The notes under the pieces were generated by a model. It was not told the DNA's origin. It did no database searches and saw only the letters and a list, made by a program, of their open reading frames with translations. DNA of 64,000 nucleotides from Halobacteriovorax sp. GB3 (lineage in GTDB: Bacteria > Bdellovibrionota > Bacteriovoracia > Bacteriovoracales > Bacteriovoracaceae): contig NZ_JAQSLN010000004.1 in assembly GCF_028649655.1 (NCBI RefSeq), positions 1-64,000 on the forward strand, in the 5' to 3' direction. Of the stretch, positions 6,425-15,829 are shown in pieces (the stretch's first letter is position 1; each line of letters begins with the position of its first letter). The position numbers were made by a program, and so were the translations under genes.

Positions 6425-8059
6425 TTACAAATTCAGCTCTGATGCGATCCAACCGAGACCTTCATCCATAATATCAAGATCGATCACGGCCTCATTTCCG
6501 CCTTGAGGTAACTTCCCACCAGGCAACCAAAGATCAATGGCCCCTGCTTCATTGCCAGAAGGAATACGTAAATTAAATTCTCTCGGATTAGCAATGTCAA
6601 CTCGAACCAACTCTTCGACATCGAGTTGTCCTGGTCTTAGTCCTAGAGCATCTTCTAAAACTCTTTTATTCCCATTGGCCTTTTTAAGCAAATCATCTGC
6701 TTCAGTTTTGGGCATAATAAACGATGTTCCATCGATCTGAGAAGGTCCATATCTATCTAGATTTTTTTTACTCATAAATCGTGTGGCACCATCATCAAAT
6801 TGTTTTAGATGTTTTGAAATATATTCTTCACTTAAGTACGTTTTAGGATCAGGACGATTTTTATTTCCTGCCTTAATGATTTCGCTATACTTTTTCTTGC
6901 CAATAACATCGGCAACGCTCTTTGCTCTTTCTTTTCCTTTATTTCCAAATTTTTCCAAAAACTGCTGAGATTTTTTAGTCTTTTCTAAGTTTTGAGTATC
7001 AGTGATTTTTTCATAGAGACGTGAAATTCCATTTCCAGCAACAGTTGATCCATGTGATGCCATGGCAACTCCTGCGACGACTCCAGAGATACCAACCGGC
7101 ACTCCTGCTCCACTTAAGCCCCCCGAAGGAATCGTTCCAACAGCTGAAGCGACTGTTAATGTTCCTCCTCCTGCACTTAGACTCAAACCAGCGAAAAATT
7201 CGGCAACTCCAGCAAGAACAGAAAGACTATCGCCTACAACCTCTCCTACAAAACATGCTCTTGAATCACAATTTGATTCAAGGGGATAAAGAAAGCTAAC
7301 GGGATTAATATTGTTAGCAAAAGATACTGCAAGACCCTTTTGAAAATCATTAGAAATACTAAGAAGATTAATCGCCTTAGCAAATAAATCGACATTCTTT
7401 GTAATGGATGCTGAAGCAAGAAATTCTAGCCCATCAAGGGAATCTTTTGAAAGTTCATTTTTTGATCCCTGACGCATTTCGATTGCATTTTTAGCGAGTT
7501 CTGCTCTGTAAAAAGATTCATTCTTTGATAGTTGTGATCGATTTATTTTGAAAGCTTCACGGTAAATCTTTAAAGAATTAAGATCTCCATTTCTAATATC
7601 AAACTCTACATCTTGATTAATTGCTTCTGAATAAAATTTAGGTCTAAAGATATCTTCAGACAGCCTCTTTTTGAACGTATTAAACTTTAAATTTTGTTCC
7701 TTTAAAAAGAGATTTGTCTCAAGAGAATGCTCATAACTGAATTCAAATTTTATATTAGCACTGACTCGATTACCTAATTGACGAGTAATTCTTTTTGCTA
7801 ATTCTTGATTAACTTCGTTGACACTGGTGTTCATAACCTCAGCTTTTAAAAGACTTTCCTTCGCTGCATTAATCACCTGAAGTTGTTCAGCATTATAATC
7901 GCTAGGAGAAACGGTATCTCCTGACTCATTTTTTAAACTCAATTCATTATTTTGATTACTCCCTAAAAGAACAATCATTCCATTAATTTCCAATCTGAAT
8001 ACATTTTCTGCAAATCCATTGAATGAAATAAAAAAGAGAAGTAGCAGAAGCTTTTTCAT
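6425..8059 (-). CDS. Exported polymorphic-toxin-like protein
   Basis: The 544-residue protein has a Sec signal peptide (about 1-17). Next come a charged helical region (20-260), a Gly/Ala-rich hydrophobic segment (about 265-345) like the pre-toxin regions of polymorphic toxins, and a C-terminal domain from about residue 400. The C-terminal domain has FDDGATRFMS, DGTSFIMPK, LRIPSGNEAGAIDLW and LPGGKLPQGGNEAVID. I recall this signature at the ends of many bacterial polymorphic toxins, but its enzymatic activity is not evident here. It overlaps the gene before it by 4 bases and abuts the candidate immunity gene. A Sec signal on such a toxin is less usual than type V, VI or VII delivery. Confidence 0.6.
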   Translation of the reverse strand: MKKLLLLLFFISFNGFAENVFRLEINGMIVLLGSNQNNELSLKNESGDTVSPSDYNAEQLQVINAAKESLLKAEVMNTSVNEVNQELAKRITRQLGNRVSANIKFEFSYEHSLETNLFLKEQNLKFNTFKKRLSEDIFRPKFYSEAINQDVEFDIRNGDLNSLKIYREAFKINRSQLSKNESFYRAELAKNAIEMRQGSKNELSKDSLDGLEFLASASITKNVDLFAKAINLLSISNDFQKGLAVSFANNINPVSFLYPLESNCDSRACFVGEVVGDSLSVLAGVAEFFAGLSLSAGGGTLTVASAVGTIPSGGLSGAGVPVGISGVVAGVAMASHGSTVAGNGISRLYEKITDTQNLEKTKKSQQFLEKFGNKGKERAKSVADVIGKKKYSEIIKAGNKNRPDPKTYLSEEYISKHLKQFDDGATRFMSKKNLDRYGPSQIDGTSFIMPKTEADDLLKKANGNKRVLEDALGLRPGQLDVEELVRVDIANPREFNLRIPSGNEAGAIDLWLPGGKLPQGGNEAVIDLDIMDEGLGWIASELNL

Positions 8060-9453
8060 AGCTGGATCTCCTTGAGGATCATTTCATAATTCTCTAAATA
8101 CTGCTTCTCTTCAGAAATAAGTTGATCATGTGACTTTCTATAACTTGTAAGTAGTAATTTCATCGAATCGATAACGACAACACGTTCACCATCGTCCTCC
8201 AAAATAAAATACTTCATCAAAAGATCATTAAACTTCGATTTCAATTGTTTTAAGCTATCTAGTGAATTTAAGATGTCCATGACATAACCGTAGCGATTAT
8301 AATTCGAAGAAATCTCTTCTTTGGCCAATTGATAAATCACGCTTTCAATATTGCTAATGTAATCGAGATACTGATCGTCGATACTTCGCCATTTATCTTG
8401 ATAAGTATCATAACCTTGGCTAGCGAGAAGCCACTTTGAAAGAATATTCATTTTCAAGAATTTGCGATAGTTTTCTTTGTTGTCATAAATATTCGAATCA
8501 AGAAGATTTTCATAATTAAAATCAGATCCAAAGGATTGAAATAGGTTTTGAGCTTCCACCTTTAACTCGTCTACATTTTTAGTCGAAATAAGGATTTGAG
8601 TATACGAAAGGGCCTCTTTTAAGACTTCACATTGATTTAGATAATGCTTTTTAATATTGATTTCAAAATGCAACGTATCGAAGAGATCAGAATTAGCCTC
8701 CGCAATTGCCTTCATTTCTTTAATTTGATCGGCCATATCGAGAATTCCCCAGACAACTTCGATGGCAATGAAGGATGCGATACTTCCGATGACATTCCAA
8801 GGAGGTGGAGCATATTTTAAAATCGCTGCAGAAACAGTAGTAGAAATAGCATGGCGCTTTTCAGCTTCATTTCGCTCTTGTGGTGTAATGTTATCCACTC
8901 CGACATTCACTTGAGTCACTTCTGAGCCTGTGAAAGTGATGCCTCCACTTATCATGAAATCGACACCATTTTTGAGTTTAGACGTATCGATACTCAACTC
9001 TTGAATATTGTTTAATGAAGTCATGAACATATAATATTTTTCTTGTGAACAGACATCACTACTTTTGAGAGAAGTAAAAATATTCTTATAAGATTGCTTT
9101 ACATCAACTCCTAATTCTAAAAAGAGTGACTTCTTATTCCTTATATCCACTAATAAATTAACGAGATCCTTGGACTTTTCACTCTCCGATTTATCAGAAT
9201 AGAGAAAATCAAAGAATTGATCATCTATCTGACTAAAATTTTGATTCGAATTAATCAGACCATCTTGAAGTAAACGAGCACTTACACGAGAATCAATTAG
9301 ACGGGAGAACTCATTTAAAACGATGACATTTCCTATCTTTTTTTGAATTGTTTCAATTTTAGATATTTGTTTACGGATTTGTCCCTCGACGTCCGCGTAT
9401 GCAAAGCGACAAATTAAACTCATAAAAATAAAAATTTTGAAAATCTTATTCAT
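8056..9453 (-). CDS. Exported helical protein with hydrophobic hairpin
   Basis: The 465-residue protein has a signal peptide (about 1-20, ending AYA) and is otherwise mainly predicted helix. A strongly hydrophobic stretch at about residues 205-240 has a proline-rich turn (KYAPPPWNVIGS) between two apolar helices, flanked by long charged helices. This layout resembles alpha pore-forming toxins such as the ClyA/HBL type, but no sequence match was recognised. It overlaps the toxin gene by 4 bases and the previous gene by 8, so it belongs to the same operon. A membrane-inserting or delivery role is a hypothesis. Confidence 0.6.
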   Translation of the reverse strand: MNKIFKIFIFMSLICRFAYADVEGQIRKQISKIETIQKKIGNVIVLNEFSRLIDSRVSARLLQDGLINSNQNFSQIDDQFFDFLYSDKSESEKSKDLVNLLVDIRNKKSLFLELGVDVKQSYKNIFTSLKSSDVCSQEKYYMFMTSLNNIQELSIDTSKLKNGVDFMISGGITFTGSEVTQVNVGVDNITPQERNEAEKRHAISTTVSAAILKYAPPPWNVIGSIASFIAIEVVWGILDMADQIKEMKAIAEANSDLFDTLHFEINIKKHYLNQCEVLKEALSYTQILISTKNVDELKVEAQNLFQSFGSDFNYENLLDSNIYDNKENYRKFLKMNILSKWLLASQGYDTYQDKWRSIDDQYLDYISNIESVIYQLAKEEISSNYNRYGYVMDILNSLDSLKQLKSKFNDLLMKYFILEDDGERVVVIDSMKLLLTSYRKSHDQLISEEKQYLENYEMILKEIQL

Positions 9454-11158
9454 TACGAAGCTCCTTAACTAATTCATCATAGCTACTAATGAATTCATCG
9501 ATTGTGGCAAAGGTTTTTCCTCCAACTACAATTCTTTTAAAATCGGAGTCTTCAAAGTGCTTGCGGTAATAATGAGATACGTTCAGTAACATACTCTCTA
9601 TATTGACACGATATATAGCTTCAAGCTCTGCAAGTAGATTAACTCTTAGTTCTACATAGTTATCAAATTTTGGAACTTCATCATAAAAACGTTCGTACTC
9701 TAAGTCATAGACACGTAGTGCATTCACAAGATCTCGATGATCTTCCACAATATTTTTTAGACTAGAGGTTAAAATAAAATCATTAGTCCTTATGTCGTTC
9801 ATTTTTCTAATAAGAGCTTCAAATTTAGAACTAAAAATCTTGGCCGAAGAAGTTATATTTGAAAGATAATATGAGCTTAGAAACGTTGGAGGTCTTATTA
9901 GCTCATGAGATTGTTCGAATAACTCCGATTCTTTTTTTAATAGTATTGAATAGTAAACTCTAAGAAGTTTCTTTGTATCTTCATCAAGGCGAGTGACGGC
10001 TGTACGGTTTTCTATTTCTTCTATTTTTTTAATTAAAAAATCGAAAACATCAAAGAGATACAGAACTCCTCGTCGTCTTAAGATATCAATATAGAGAAGT
10101 TGATCTATTTGATGCCCATCATAGTCGATATAATTAGTCATCATCGAATAAGATTCTTTCAAAATCTCATAAGAATAATAGAATTTAATTCTATCCAATA
10201 AATTCGCAAAAAGCTGATATCTTTCAAAGTCTCTATTTTGATGGTTAAAAGAAATACTCTTTTTAATTCTCAAATTTGCAGCATCAAGTTCTTCAAAGAA
10301 ATCTTTGATTTTATATACATGAATACTCGAAAGAAAGTGCTTTACATAGGCTGTATTGAGCATACAACTAGCACCTACTAAAGACTTTTCAATTTTTTCA
10401 TGTGTTGCAAAAATATCAGAAATTTTCTTATTATCGAGCGTACTTAGACATTCATTTGCCGATATAAAATCAACTTTAAAATTAAAGTCTAAATCTAGTT
10501 CAGCACTTGAAGTAGATTCATATTTAAAGTTCAATTTTACTAATTGGTCGATATTTTCAACAGATGCATTGATAATAAAATACATTTCATTTGAATAGGT
10601 AACACGACTGTAGGTATAGAAGTCGACTTCTTCAAGAAAATCGTCTTTATAGTCAGACTGGGATAATGAGTACGAAAAAGGTTTATTACTAAACTTATCA
10701 TCCGTTTTCACACGAATAAGCCAAACCCCCTTCGGTACTGAAAAACTAGCATTCCCACTTAGTACAGTTGAAGAGTTTGCTAAACTTACCTTGCGATAAC
10801 GATATGTACAATGGCTATCCTGTAAGTTTTGAGTGTCAGAAAATTTTGATTTGGATGAGAGAAAAGACAACTTGAAGCTATCTTCACTTGTCTGACTATT
10901 CCACTGAATATTCTTTCTTAAATAAGTTTTCCCATGAGCAGAATAAACTTGCTGATAATCCCCCGATTCTCCACTGTATTTTGAGCTTAGAGAATCAACT
11001 GACGTGCTACTATCTCCATCTGAAAAGATGCAGTAGCTTTTTTTAACTGTTGTTACATCCAAGCTTGCGACATCTAGTTTAGATGAGACATTGATATCCG
11101 TTTGGGCATAGACCAAAGCAGATACAGTGAATAAAAGAAGTGTATTCAATTCTTTCAT
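9446..11158 (-). CDS. Large exported protein of the toxin operon
   Basis: The 570-residue protein has a signal peptide (about 1-18, ending VYA). The first half (20-240) is Ser/Asp-rich and looks beta-stranded. A segment around residues 130-160 (SFSVPKGVWLIRV) recalls PPC-like beta-sandwich domains, weakly. The second half (250-570) is charged and helical with few hydrophobic stretches. Four cysteines lie in the first half. It overlaps its operon neighbours by 4 and 8 bases. Function is unknown; a structural or delivery role beside the toxin is inferred from context only. Confidence 0.6.
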   Translation of the reverse strand: MKELNTLLLFTVSALVYAQTDINVSSKLDVASLDVTTVKKSYCIFSDGDSSTSVDSLSSKYSGESGDYQQVYSAHGKTYLRKNIQWNSQTSEDSFKLSFLSSKSKFSDTQNLQDSHCTYRYRKVSLANSSTVLSGNASFSVPKGVWLIRVKTDDKFSNKPFSYSLSQSDYKDDFLEEVDFYTYSRVTYSNEMYFIINASVENIDQLVKLNFKYESTSSAELDLDFNFKVDFISANECLSTLDNKKISDIFATHEKIEKSLVGASCMLNTAYVKHFLSSIHVYKIKDFFEELDAANLRIKKSISFNHQNRDFERYQLFANLLDRIKFYYSYEILKESYSMMTNYIDYDGHQIDQLLYIDILRRRGVLYLFDVFDFLIKKIEEIENRTAVTRLDEDTKKLLRVYYSILLKKESELFEQSHELIRPPTFLSSYYLSNITSSAKIFSSKFEALIRKMNDIRTNDFILTSSLKNIVEDHRDLVNALRVYDLEYERFYDEVPKFDNYVELRVNLLAELEAIYRVNIESMLLNVSHYYRKHFEDSDFKRIVVGGKTFATIDEFISSYDELVKELRNE

Positions 11159-11961
11159 AAATCCTCTATATTTTTTAGTTTCAATAATTTTTCGAGATGA
11201 TTACGTAATAAACTCTCAAGAGGAAAAAGTAACAAGAGATCCTTATTATCATTGATCTCAGCAACGCTTTTTTCAAGGTCTTCAATTTCTTCTATTGTTC
11301 TCTCTAGTGAATTCTTCTTTATGAGATAGGCCATTTCTCTTATTGAAGATTTGACCTGAATAATTGAGTCATAAAGAAATACAATATCAATATTATTTTT
11401 AATATCGTTTTGTAGGGAGTTAATAAATTTTAGATAGAGGATTTTAATTTTGTTCTTATTTTCTCTCTGATAATCCATTAAAAATTGATTAAATTTCTCA
11501 TTTACAGTGACCATATTTAGTAAAGAATGTTCAAGCTTTCCATTATCAACTTCATCTTTAACTTTTATAGAGCAGTCATCAGTATAATTAGACATAATCA
11601 ATTGATCGGCCTTTCTAATATTTTTTGCCCACGTGCGAACATCTTCTTTAGAAACCTTCACATTTTCAAAATAGTAGAATTCTAGATTGGAAGCTTGCAA
11701 GGCCCAATCAAAAGTAGAAATTGATTTAGGTAATGATATGAGATTCAGTAGATAATCATTTTTTAAATTAATACCCTCACTAAGGGTATTATTTTCATCT
11801 ACCGCGTCACACAAAGAGATTGTTGAATTCAGCTTTAAATTAAAATCAATTCTCTCACTAGTTTGTTGGTCAACTTGCTCTACTAAATGTGGATTATCTT
11901 CGCGATCGACACCACAAGAGCTCAACACAAATAAAATAAATAATAGATAAAGAGATCTCAT
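11155..11961 (-). CDS. Lipoprotein of the toxin operon
   Basis: The 268-residue protein starts with a lipoprotein signal (lipobox LSSC, Cys16). The following GVDRED has Asp at +3 rather than +2, so Lol retention at the inner membrane is not clearly indicated. The rest is helical and charged, with two further cysteines (near residues 53 and 125). It overlaps both neighbours by 4 bases (ATGA-type), a sign of translational coupling. No family was recognised. Confidence 0.65.
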   Translation of the reverse strand: MRSLYLLFILFVLSSCGVDREDNPHLVEQVDQQTSERIDFNLKLNSTISLCDAVDENNTLSEGINLKNDYLLNLISLPKSISTFDWALQASNLEFYYFENVKVSKEDVRTWAKNIRKADQLIMSNYTDDCSIKVKDEVDNGKLEHSLLNMVTVNEKFNQFLMDYQRENKNKIKILYLKFINSLQNDIKNNIDIVFLYDSIIQVKSSIREMAYLIKKNSLERTIEEIEDLEKSVAEINDNKDLLLLFPLESLLRNHLEKLLKLKNIEDL

Positions 11962-14369
11962 GGATGATCTCCATTTACTTTTAAAAGAAGCTCTTCAATT
12001 CTTTCTTTATATATTCCAACAAAGCTATAAGACTGAGATAGGAGCAGTACTCTTTCAAGCTTTTGCTGATCTTTTATAATACTCGCTGCAAATTCATTTG
12101 TTATATTATTTGTCAGTAAATACAGTCTCAAATCTTTATAAAACTTCGAATAGCCTAATTTAAAATCGACTCTCGAAAGTCTTTCGATGACACTCACGAT
12201 TTCACGATCTAGCTTTCCTTCAAATTCGAGCTTTAAAATTTCATCAAATAATAGTACGGCTAATTCATCCTCTAGATGATCTTTGGGTTTGAGAGGAATA
12301 AGCTCTAATAAAAACTTAACTTGCTCTCCCCAAACCTTTGTCTTTTTGACCAATGAAACTTGGTCTTTTGAACTTTTGGAACGGAAATGTAATAGCCATT
12401 CAATCCCTGCATTATTAGCAGACAGCTTTTTAACATCGACTTTAATTGCTATATCCCTGTCATTAAGTCGTCTTATATTTAAGTAGTCACAGATGAATAA
12501 ATCGCACTTTACATCTTGTAGAACACTCATATGCTTCCAACTCAAATCAGCATAAAACTTCATTAATCGTGGAGCTGTAACAATTTGTTCCTCTTCAATA
12601 TTTCTTATTACAAATTGTTGTTTGTGTGTTTGAATCTCCTCTCTAAAAACAGATGGATCAACTTCCCAAAATATGATTTCGTGCCCTTTTCCTTTATCAC
12701 TTAGTTCAGTTAAAGGCACACTACCAGTATGGTTAAAACTCCCATAAACTTTATAATTTAAGTTCTTACCAACAACATGAATATCGATTGACTTCACTGT
12801 TTCATTGATATTTAAACCTCGTGAAGTATATAAATTACCAATTGCTCTAACTTCCACAAGTCTTGGTCTTTGTTGAAAATTAAAACGATATTTAAGACCA
12901 TTTTTAAGCTTTACAACTTTTTTCCTACTCTTTGTATATTGCCTTATCTTATGTTTTACATCAGCATTGAAATTAAAAAGTTGTTGTGTATATCCGAGTC
13001 CATAATTATTTAAAGATTCCCAATTTTTTCTAGCGCCTTCAATTAAACGATTATCAAAAGCCGCATCAGAAAATTCTGAACTCAAATCAAATTCAATATT
13101 TTTAGATTTTAGAAACTCAACATTTCGATGATCATTATTAAATGGAATGTACTTAATTCTAAACTCATCAATATTCTTCAATAGAGAATGGGCGATCAAA
13201 ACATCTTCTCTACTCGGTAAAGTCGAAATTTTAGTCTTTATGATTTGTGATACTTCATTCGGACAACTCAGCAGAGAATAGGACAAGAGGTTTACGTTAT
13301 TTTTATCAACGTATTCAAAATTGATATGGGAGTCAGTTTTGATATAATTTAAAAAGCTTCGATAGAGATACTTTATTTTATTCTCATCCTTTACACCAAG
13401 TTCTCCTAAATCAAAGTAGATTCCTTGATCATATTTTGTAACAGGACAGATGTTTCTCATCATAAAAACAAGAGGATGAATTCCTTCTTTAGAACCGACT
13501 TCATTCACTTTAAAACCAATCATTTGAACCAGATTTTTAAAGGTATAATCGACTCTCTTCTTATACTCTTCACTATTATAATTTCCAGGTGCCCAACCCA
13601 AATCATTTGTGAATCTGACTAACAAATTATCATAGTGATGAGAGGTAAAATTTGAGTTTTCGTAGGTAAATCTCCCTTCACTATAATCAGAGAAAATGGT
13701 CTCCATTTCCAGAAGAGATGATCTTGATGCGGGATAAAAACGTTCAGTGCTATTATCTTCTGACTTCGAGGAAAATCCATTATCAACGAGAATTCGAAAA
13801 AATTGATAATCGTTATTCCAACCCTTTATCAGTAGCTGATTTAATGTATTCCCTTTACTGTCTCTTATGTCTTTATCAAGTCCGTACTTAATTAGAATCT
13901 TTAAATACTTTCCTTTAGCAATTTGGCCAAAGTCTGTGACAAAACCGATTGCAGCTGTTGGCACTTGCTCGATTGTTTGATCTCGAAAGAAATCATCATT
14001 TGCAGTCATTTCATTTGGATTAGCTCCATTCTTTAATAGAACTTCTAGTGTTTGCGATGCTTTCTCAACCACCAAAGCATACCATTTAGCATAGTCTGAA
14101 CCTTGATTTAGTCTTGGACCACAATTAGTGTATTGGATAACCTTCAAGAGAGAGGCATTCTTGGCATATCCAAAGTTTGCTGACTTAAAGCCATCTTTTG
14201 TTACATATGTATTGATGTTGGCCCCTTGATCGATAAGAGACTGAACAAGCTCTGGCTGACATTGCATCACGGCCTTTGAAAGTTCATTATCAAGATGCTC
14301 TTGATTAGCGCCATATGTGCTGAAACTTGCTAAAAATGCTACTGTACTTGCTATAAATAAATTTCTCAT
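11958..14369 (-). CDS. Exported ankyrin-repeat protein, first gene of toxin operon
   Basis: The 803-residue protein has a signal peptide (cleavage near 20, YGA) and then ankyrin-type units: VQSLIDQGANIN (about 43-54), LEVLLKNGANPNE (about 108-120), LKILIKYGLDKDIRDSKGNT (about 158-177) and FRILVDNGF (about 190). The remaining 600 residues match nothing I recognise. It is the 5' gene of the six-gene minus-strand operon and overlaps the lipoprotein gene by 4 bases. The divergent 96-bp gap to the 14466 gene must contain its promoter. Ankyrin repeats usually bind protein partners, so a scaffold role outside the cytoplasm is possible. Confidence 0.65.
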   Translation of the reverse strand: MRNLFIASTVAFLASFSTYGANQEHLDNELSKAVMQCQPELVQSLIDQGANINTYVTKDGFKSANFGYAKNASLLKVIQYTNCGPRLNQGSDYAKWYALVVEKASQTLEVLLKNGANPNEMTANDDFFRDQTIEQVPTAAIGFVTDFGQIAKGKYLKILIKYGLDKDIRDSKGNTLNQLLIKGWNNDYQFFRILVDNGFSSKSEDNSTERFYPASRSSLLEMETIFSDYSEGRFTYENSNFTSHHYDNLLVRFTNDLGWAPGNYNSEEYKKRVDYTFKNLVQMIGFKVNEVGSKEGIHPLVFMMRNICPVTKYDQGIYFDLGELGVKDENKIKYLYRSFLNYIKTDSHINFEYVDKNNVNLLSYSLLSCPNEVSQIIKTKISTLPSREDVLIAHSLLKNIDEFRIKYIPFNNDHRNVEFLKSKNIEFDLSSEFSDAAFDNRLIEGARKNWESLNNYGLGYTQQLFNFNADVKHKIRQYTKSRKKVVKLKNGLKYRFNFQQRPRLVEVRAIGNLYTSRGLNINETVKSIDIHVVGKNLNYKVYGSFNHTGSVPLTELSDKGKGHEIIFWEVDPSVFREEIQTHKQQFVIRNIEEEQIVTAPRLMKFYADLSWKHMSVLQDVKCDLFICDYLNIRRLNDRDIAIKVDVKKLSANNAGIEWLLHFRSKSSKDQVSLVKKTKVWGEQVKFLLELIPLKPKDHLEDELAVLLFDEILKLEFEGKLDREIVSVIERLSRVDFKLGYSKFYKDLRLYLLTNNITNEFAASIIKDQQKLERVLLLSQSYSFVGIYKERIEELLLKVNGDHP

Positions 14370-14465
14370 GACGAAATTCTAGCATCGTCAAAAAATCGAA
14401 TTGTTACGATTGTATTTTCTACACTGAGCATTCAAAAAGTAGTCAAAACTGCTACATTTTACGCA

Positions 14466-15203
14466 ATGAATCACAAGCTTTTACAGTTCTTATTTATTTC
14501 TCTTATTTCGCTCCAATGCTTTGGAAGTGAATTCAAATGCTTACTAACGAATGGTAAAGAAACGAATACTATTACTGTAGAATTGGGCCCTGAGAACCTC
14601 TTTAGTAAAATGCTCAAATTGAGCGAAAAGCCTGAAGATTTTATCGATGATTTGTCATTTTCTTGCCCCGGTATCAATAAAACGACGATGAAATACAATA
14701 TCATTATACGCTACAATGGTGTCTTTATCGATTTGACTCTCGATTATAAAGATCCCTATTTTGACTACATCGACTACGACTTACTTAATTTAAATGACAT
14801 TGATCTTTTTCTTCGCTTTGAAGACTTAAATACAATCTCATATATCTTTTCAAAACTTCTCGACTTTAATAGATATGAGATTGTTATAAATTCAATTCTA
14901 AGAAACCCATCCTTAGTAGAAGATCACTCTATAAAATTGAAACTCATCTCAATCCCTATAATGGCCTATAAGCAAAACTCACAAGGGCAAGCTAGTCTTT
15001 TAAAAGAAGGACTAGTAAAACACCAACTCCTCTCATCAGAGCAGTTGCTTGTCATTGATCTTATCATTGGTAAGGCCTCTGTTTCAGAATTTAGAGAATT
15101 ACAAAGAATTCTATCAGAGCAACCCGATCTTAAAGCTCTCGTTAATTCGCTTCAAAATATTTTTCCAGATGATGCGATCCTCTTAGGATTAACTTCACTA
15201 TAG
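14466..15203 (+). CDS. Exported protein of unknown function
   Basis: The 245-residue protein has a signal peptide (about 1-20, QCFGS) and two cysteines early in the mature part (FKC and FSC, about residues 24 and 62). The C-terminal half is helical. It is transcribed divergently from the toxin operon. The start has no clear ribosome site, so the gene may be leaderless or weakly translated. No family was recognised. Confidence 0.6.
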   Translation: MNHKLLQFLFISLISLQCFGSEFKCLLTNGKETNTITVELGPENLFSKMLKLSEKPEDFIDDLSFSCPGINKTTMKYNIIIRYNGVFIDLTLDYKDPYFDYIDYDLLNLNDIDLFLRFEDLNTISYIFSKLLDFNRYEIVINSILRNPSLVEDHSIKLKLISIPIMAYKQNSQGQASLLKEGLVKHQLLSSEQLLVIDLIIGKASVSEFRELQRILSEQPDLKALVNSLQNIFPDDAILLGLTSL

Positions 15204-15301
15204 CAATTTCATGTATTTTTAACCCACTCACTCTAAAATTATTTAACAATGTGATATGAAAGGTGGGTAATCAATTCACGATTCAAAAAGGAGTTCAATA
15301 T

Positions 15302-15673
15302 ATGAAAACATTAATGACAACAATTCTACTTCTTAGTGCAAGTCTTTCATCTGCGAGCATGTATCAAACTGTTGATCGACTAGTGAATCAGACGAAAGAA
15401 AGGCTATCTGGAAAATGCGAAAGTGTTGATCTTAAATTGGCCGAGTTTAAAGTTGGTCTTGCCAGTCCACAAGATATTGCAGCGGCGCTTGACTGTAGTT
15501 TAGATGAAGTATTAACAGGAAGACGAGTTCTTTGTGCAACAAGACTAGCACTCAAAAAAGAAAATCTCGCTCTAAAGGAGCAGATGTACGATATGGGTAT
15601 GGGTGATGTGACAAAGAAAGAGCTTGAAACTCTTCAAAAAGGGCTTCAAGAACTAGAAGACTCTTGCAACTAA
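15302..15673 (+). CDS. Small exported helical protein
   Basis: The 123-residue protein has signal peptide MKTLMTTILLLSASLSSAS and a helical mature part with three cysteines and a coiled-coil-like C-terminus (KKELETLQKGLQELEDSCN). I chose 15302 because AAAGGAG lies just before it and the signal peptide starts there; an in-frame ATG at 15263 has no such context. A terminator follows at once, so it is a single-gene unit. Function unknown. Confidence 0.65.
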   Translation: MKTLMTTILLLSASLSSASMYQTVDRLVNQTKERLSGKCESVDLKLAEFKVGLASPQDIAAALDCSLDEVLTGRRVLCATRLALKKENLALKEQMYDMGMGDVTKKELETLQKGLQELEDSCN

Positions 15674-15684
15674 TTTTTATATAA

Positions 15685-15716
15685 AAAAGGTCTACTTCTT
15701 GTAGGCCTTTTCTTTG
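15685..15716 (+). terminator. Rho-independent terminator
   Basis: AAAAGGTCTAC, TTCTT and GTAGGCCTTTT form an 11-bp stem with one G-T pair, followed by a T-rich tail. It closes the 15302 gene. Confidence 0.75.
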
Positions 15717-15829
15717 CACTCATAAAAAAAAGAAAACATTTAAAAACTTCTTAAACATTATTCAATAAATTCAACAACTTTGGACATAAAACCTTTTGAT
15801 TAACTTTAAAAAATGATTAATCTATAATT

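Noticed and set aside
7021..7299. Plus-strand frames opposite the toxin gene
   Set aside because: They lie opposite the Gly/Ala-rich segment, whose codons leave the other strand open. No start context or homology.
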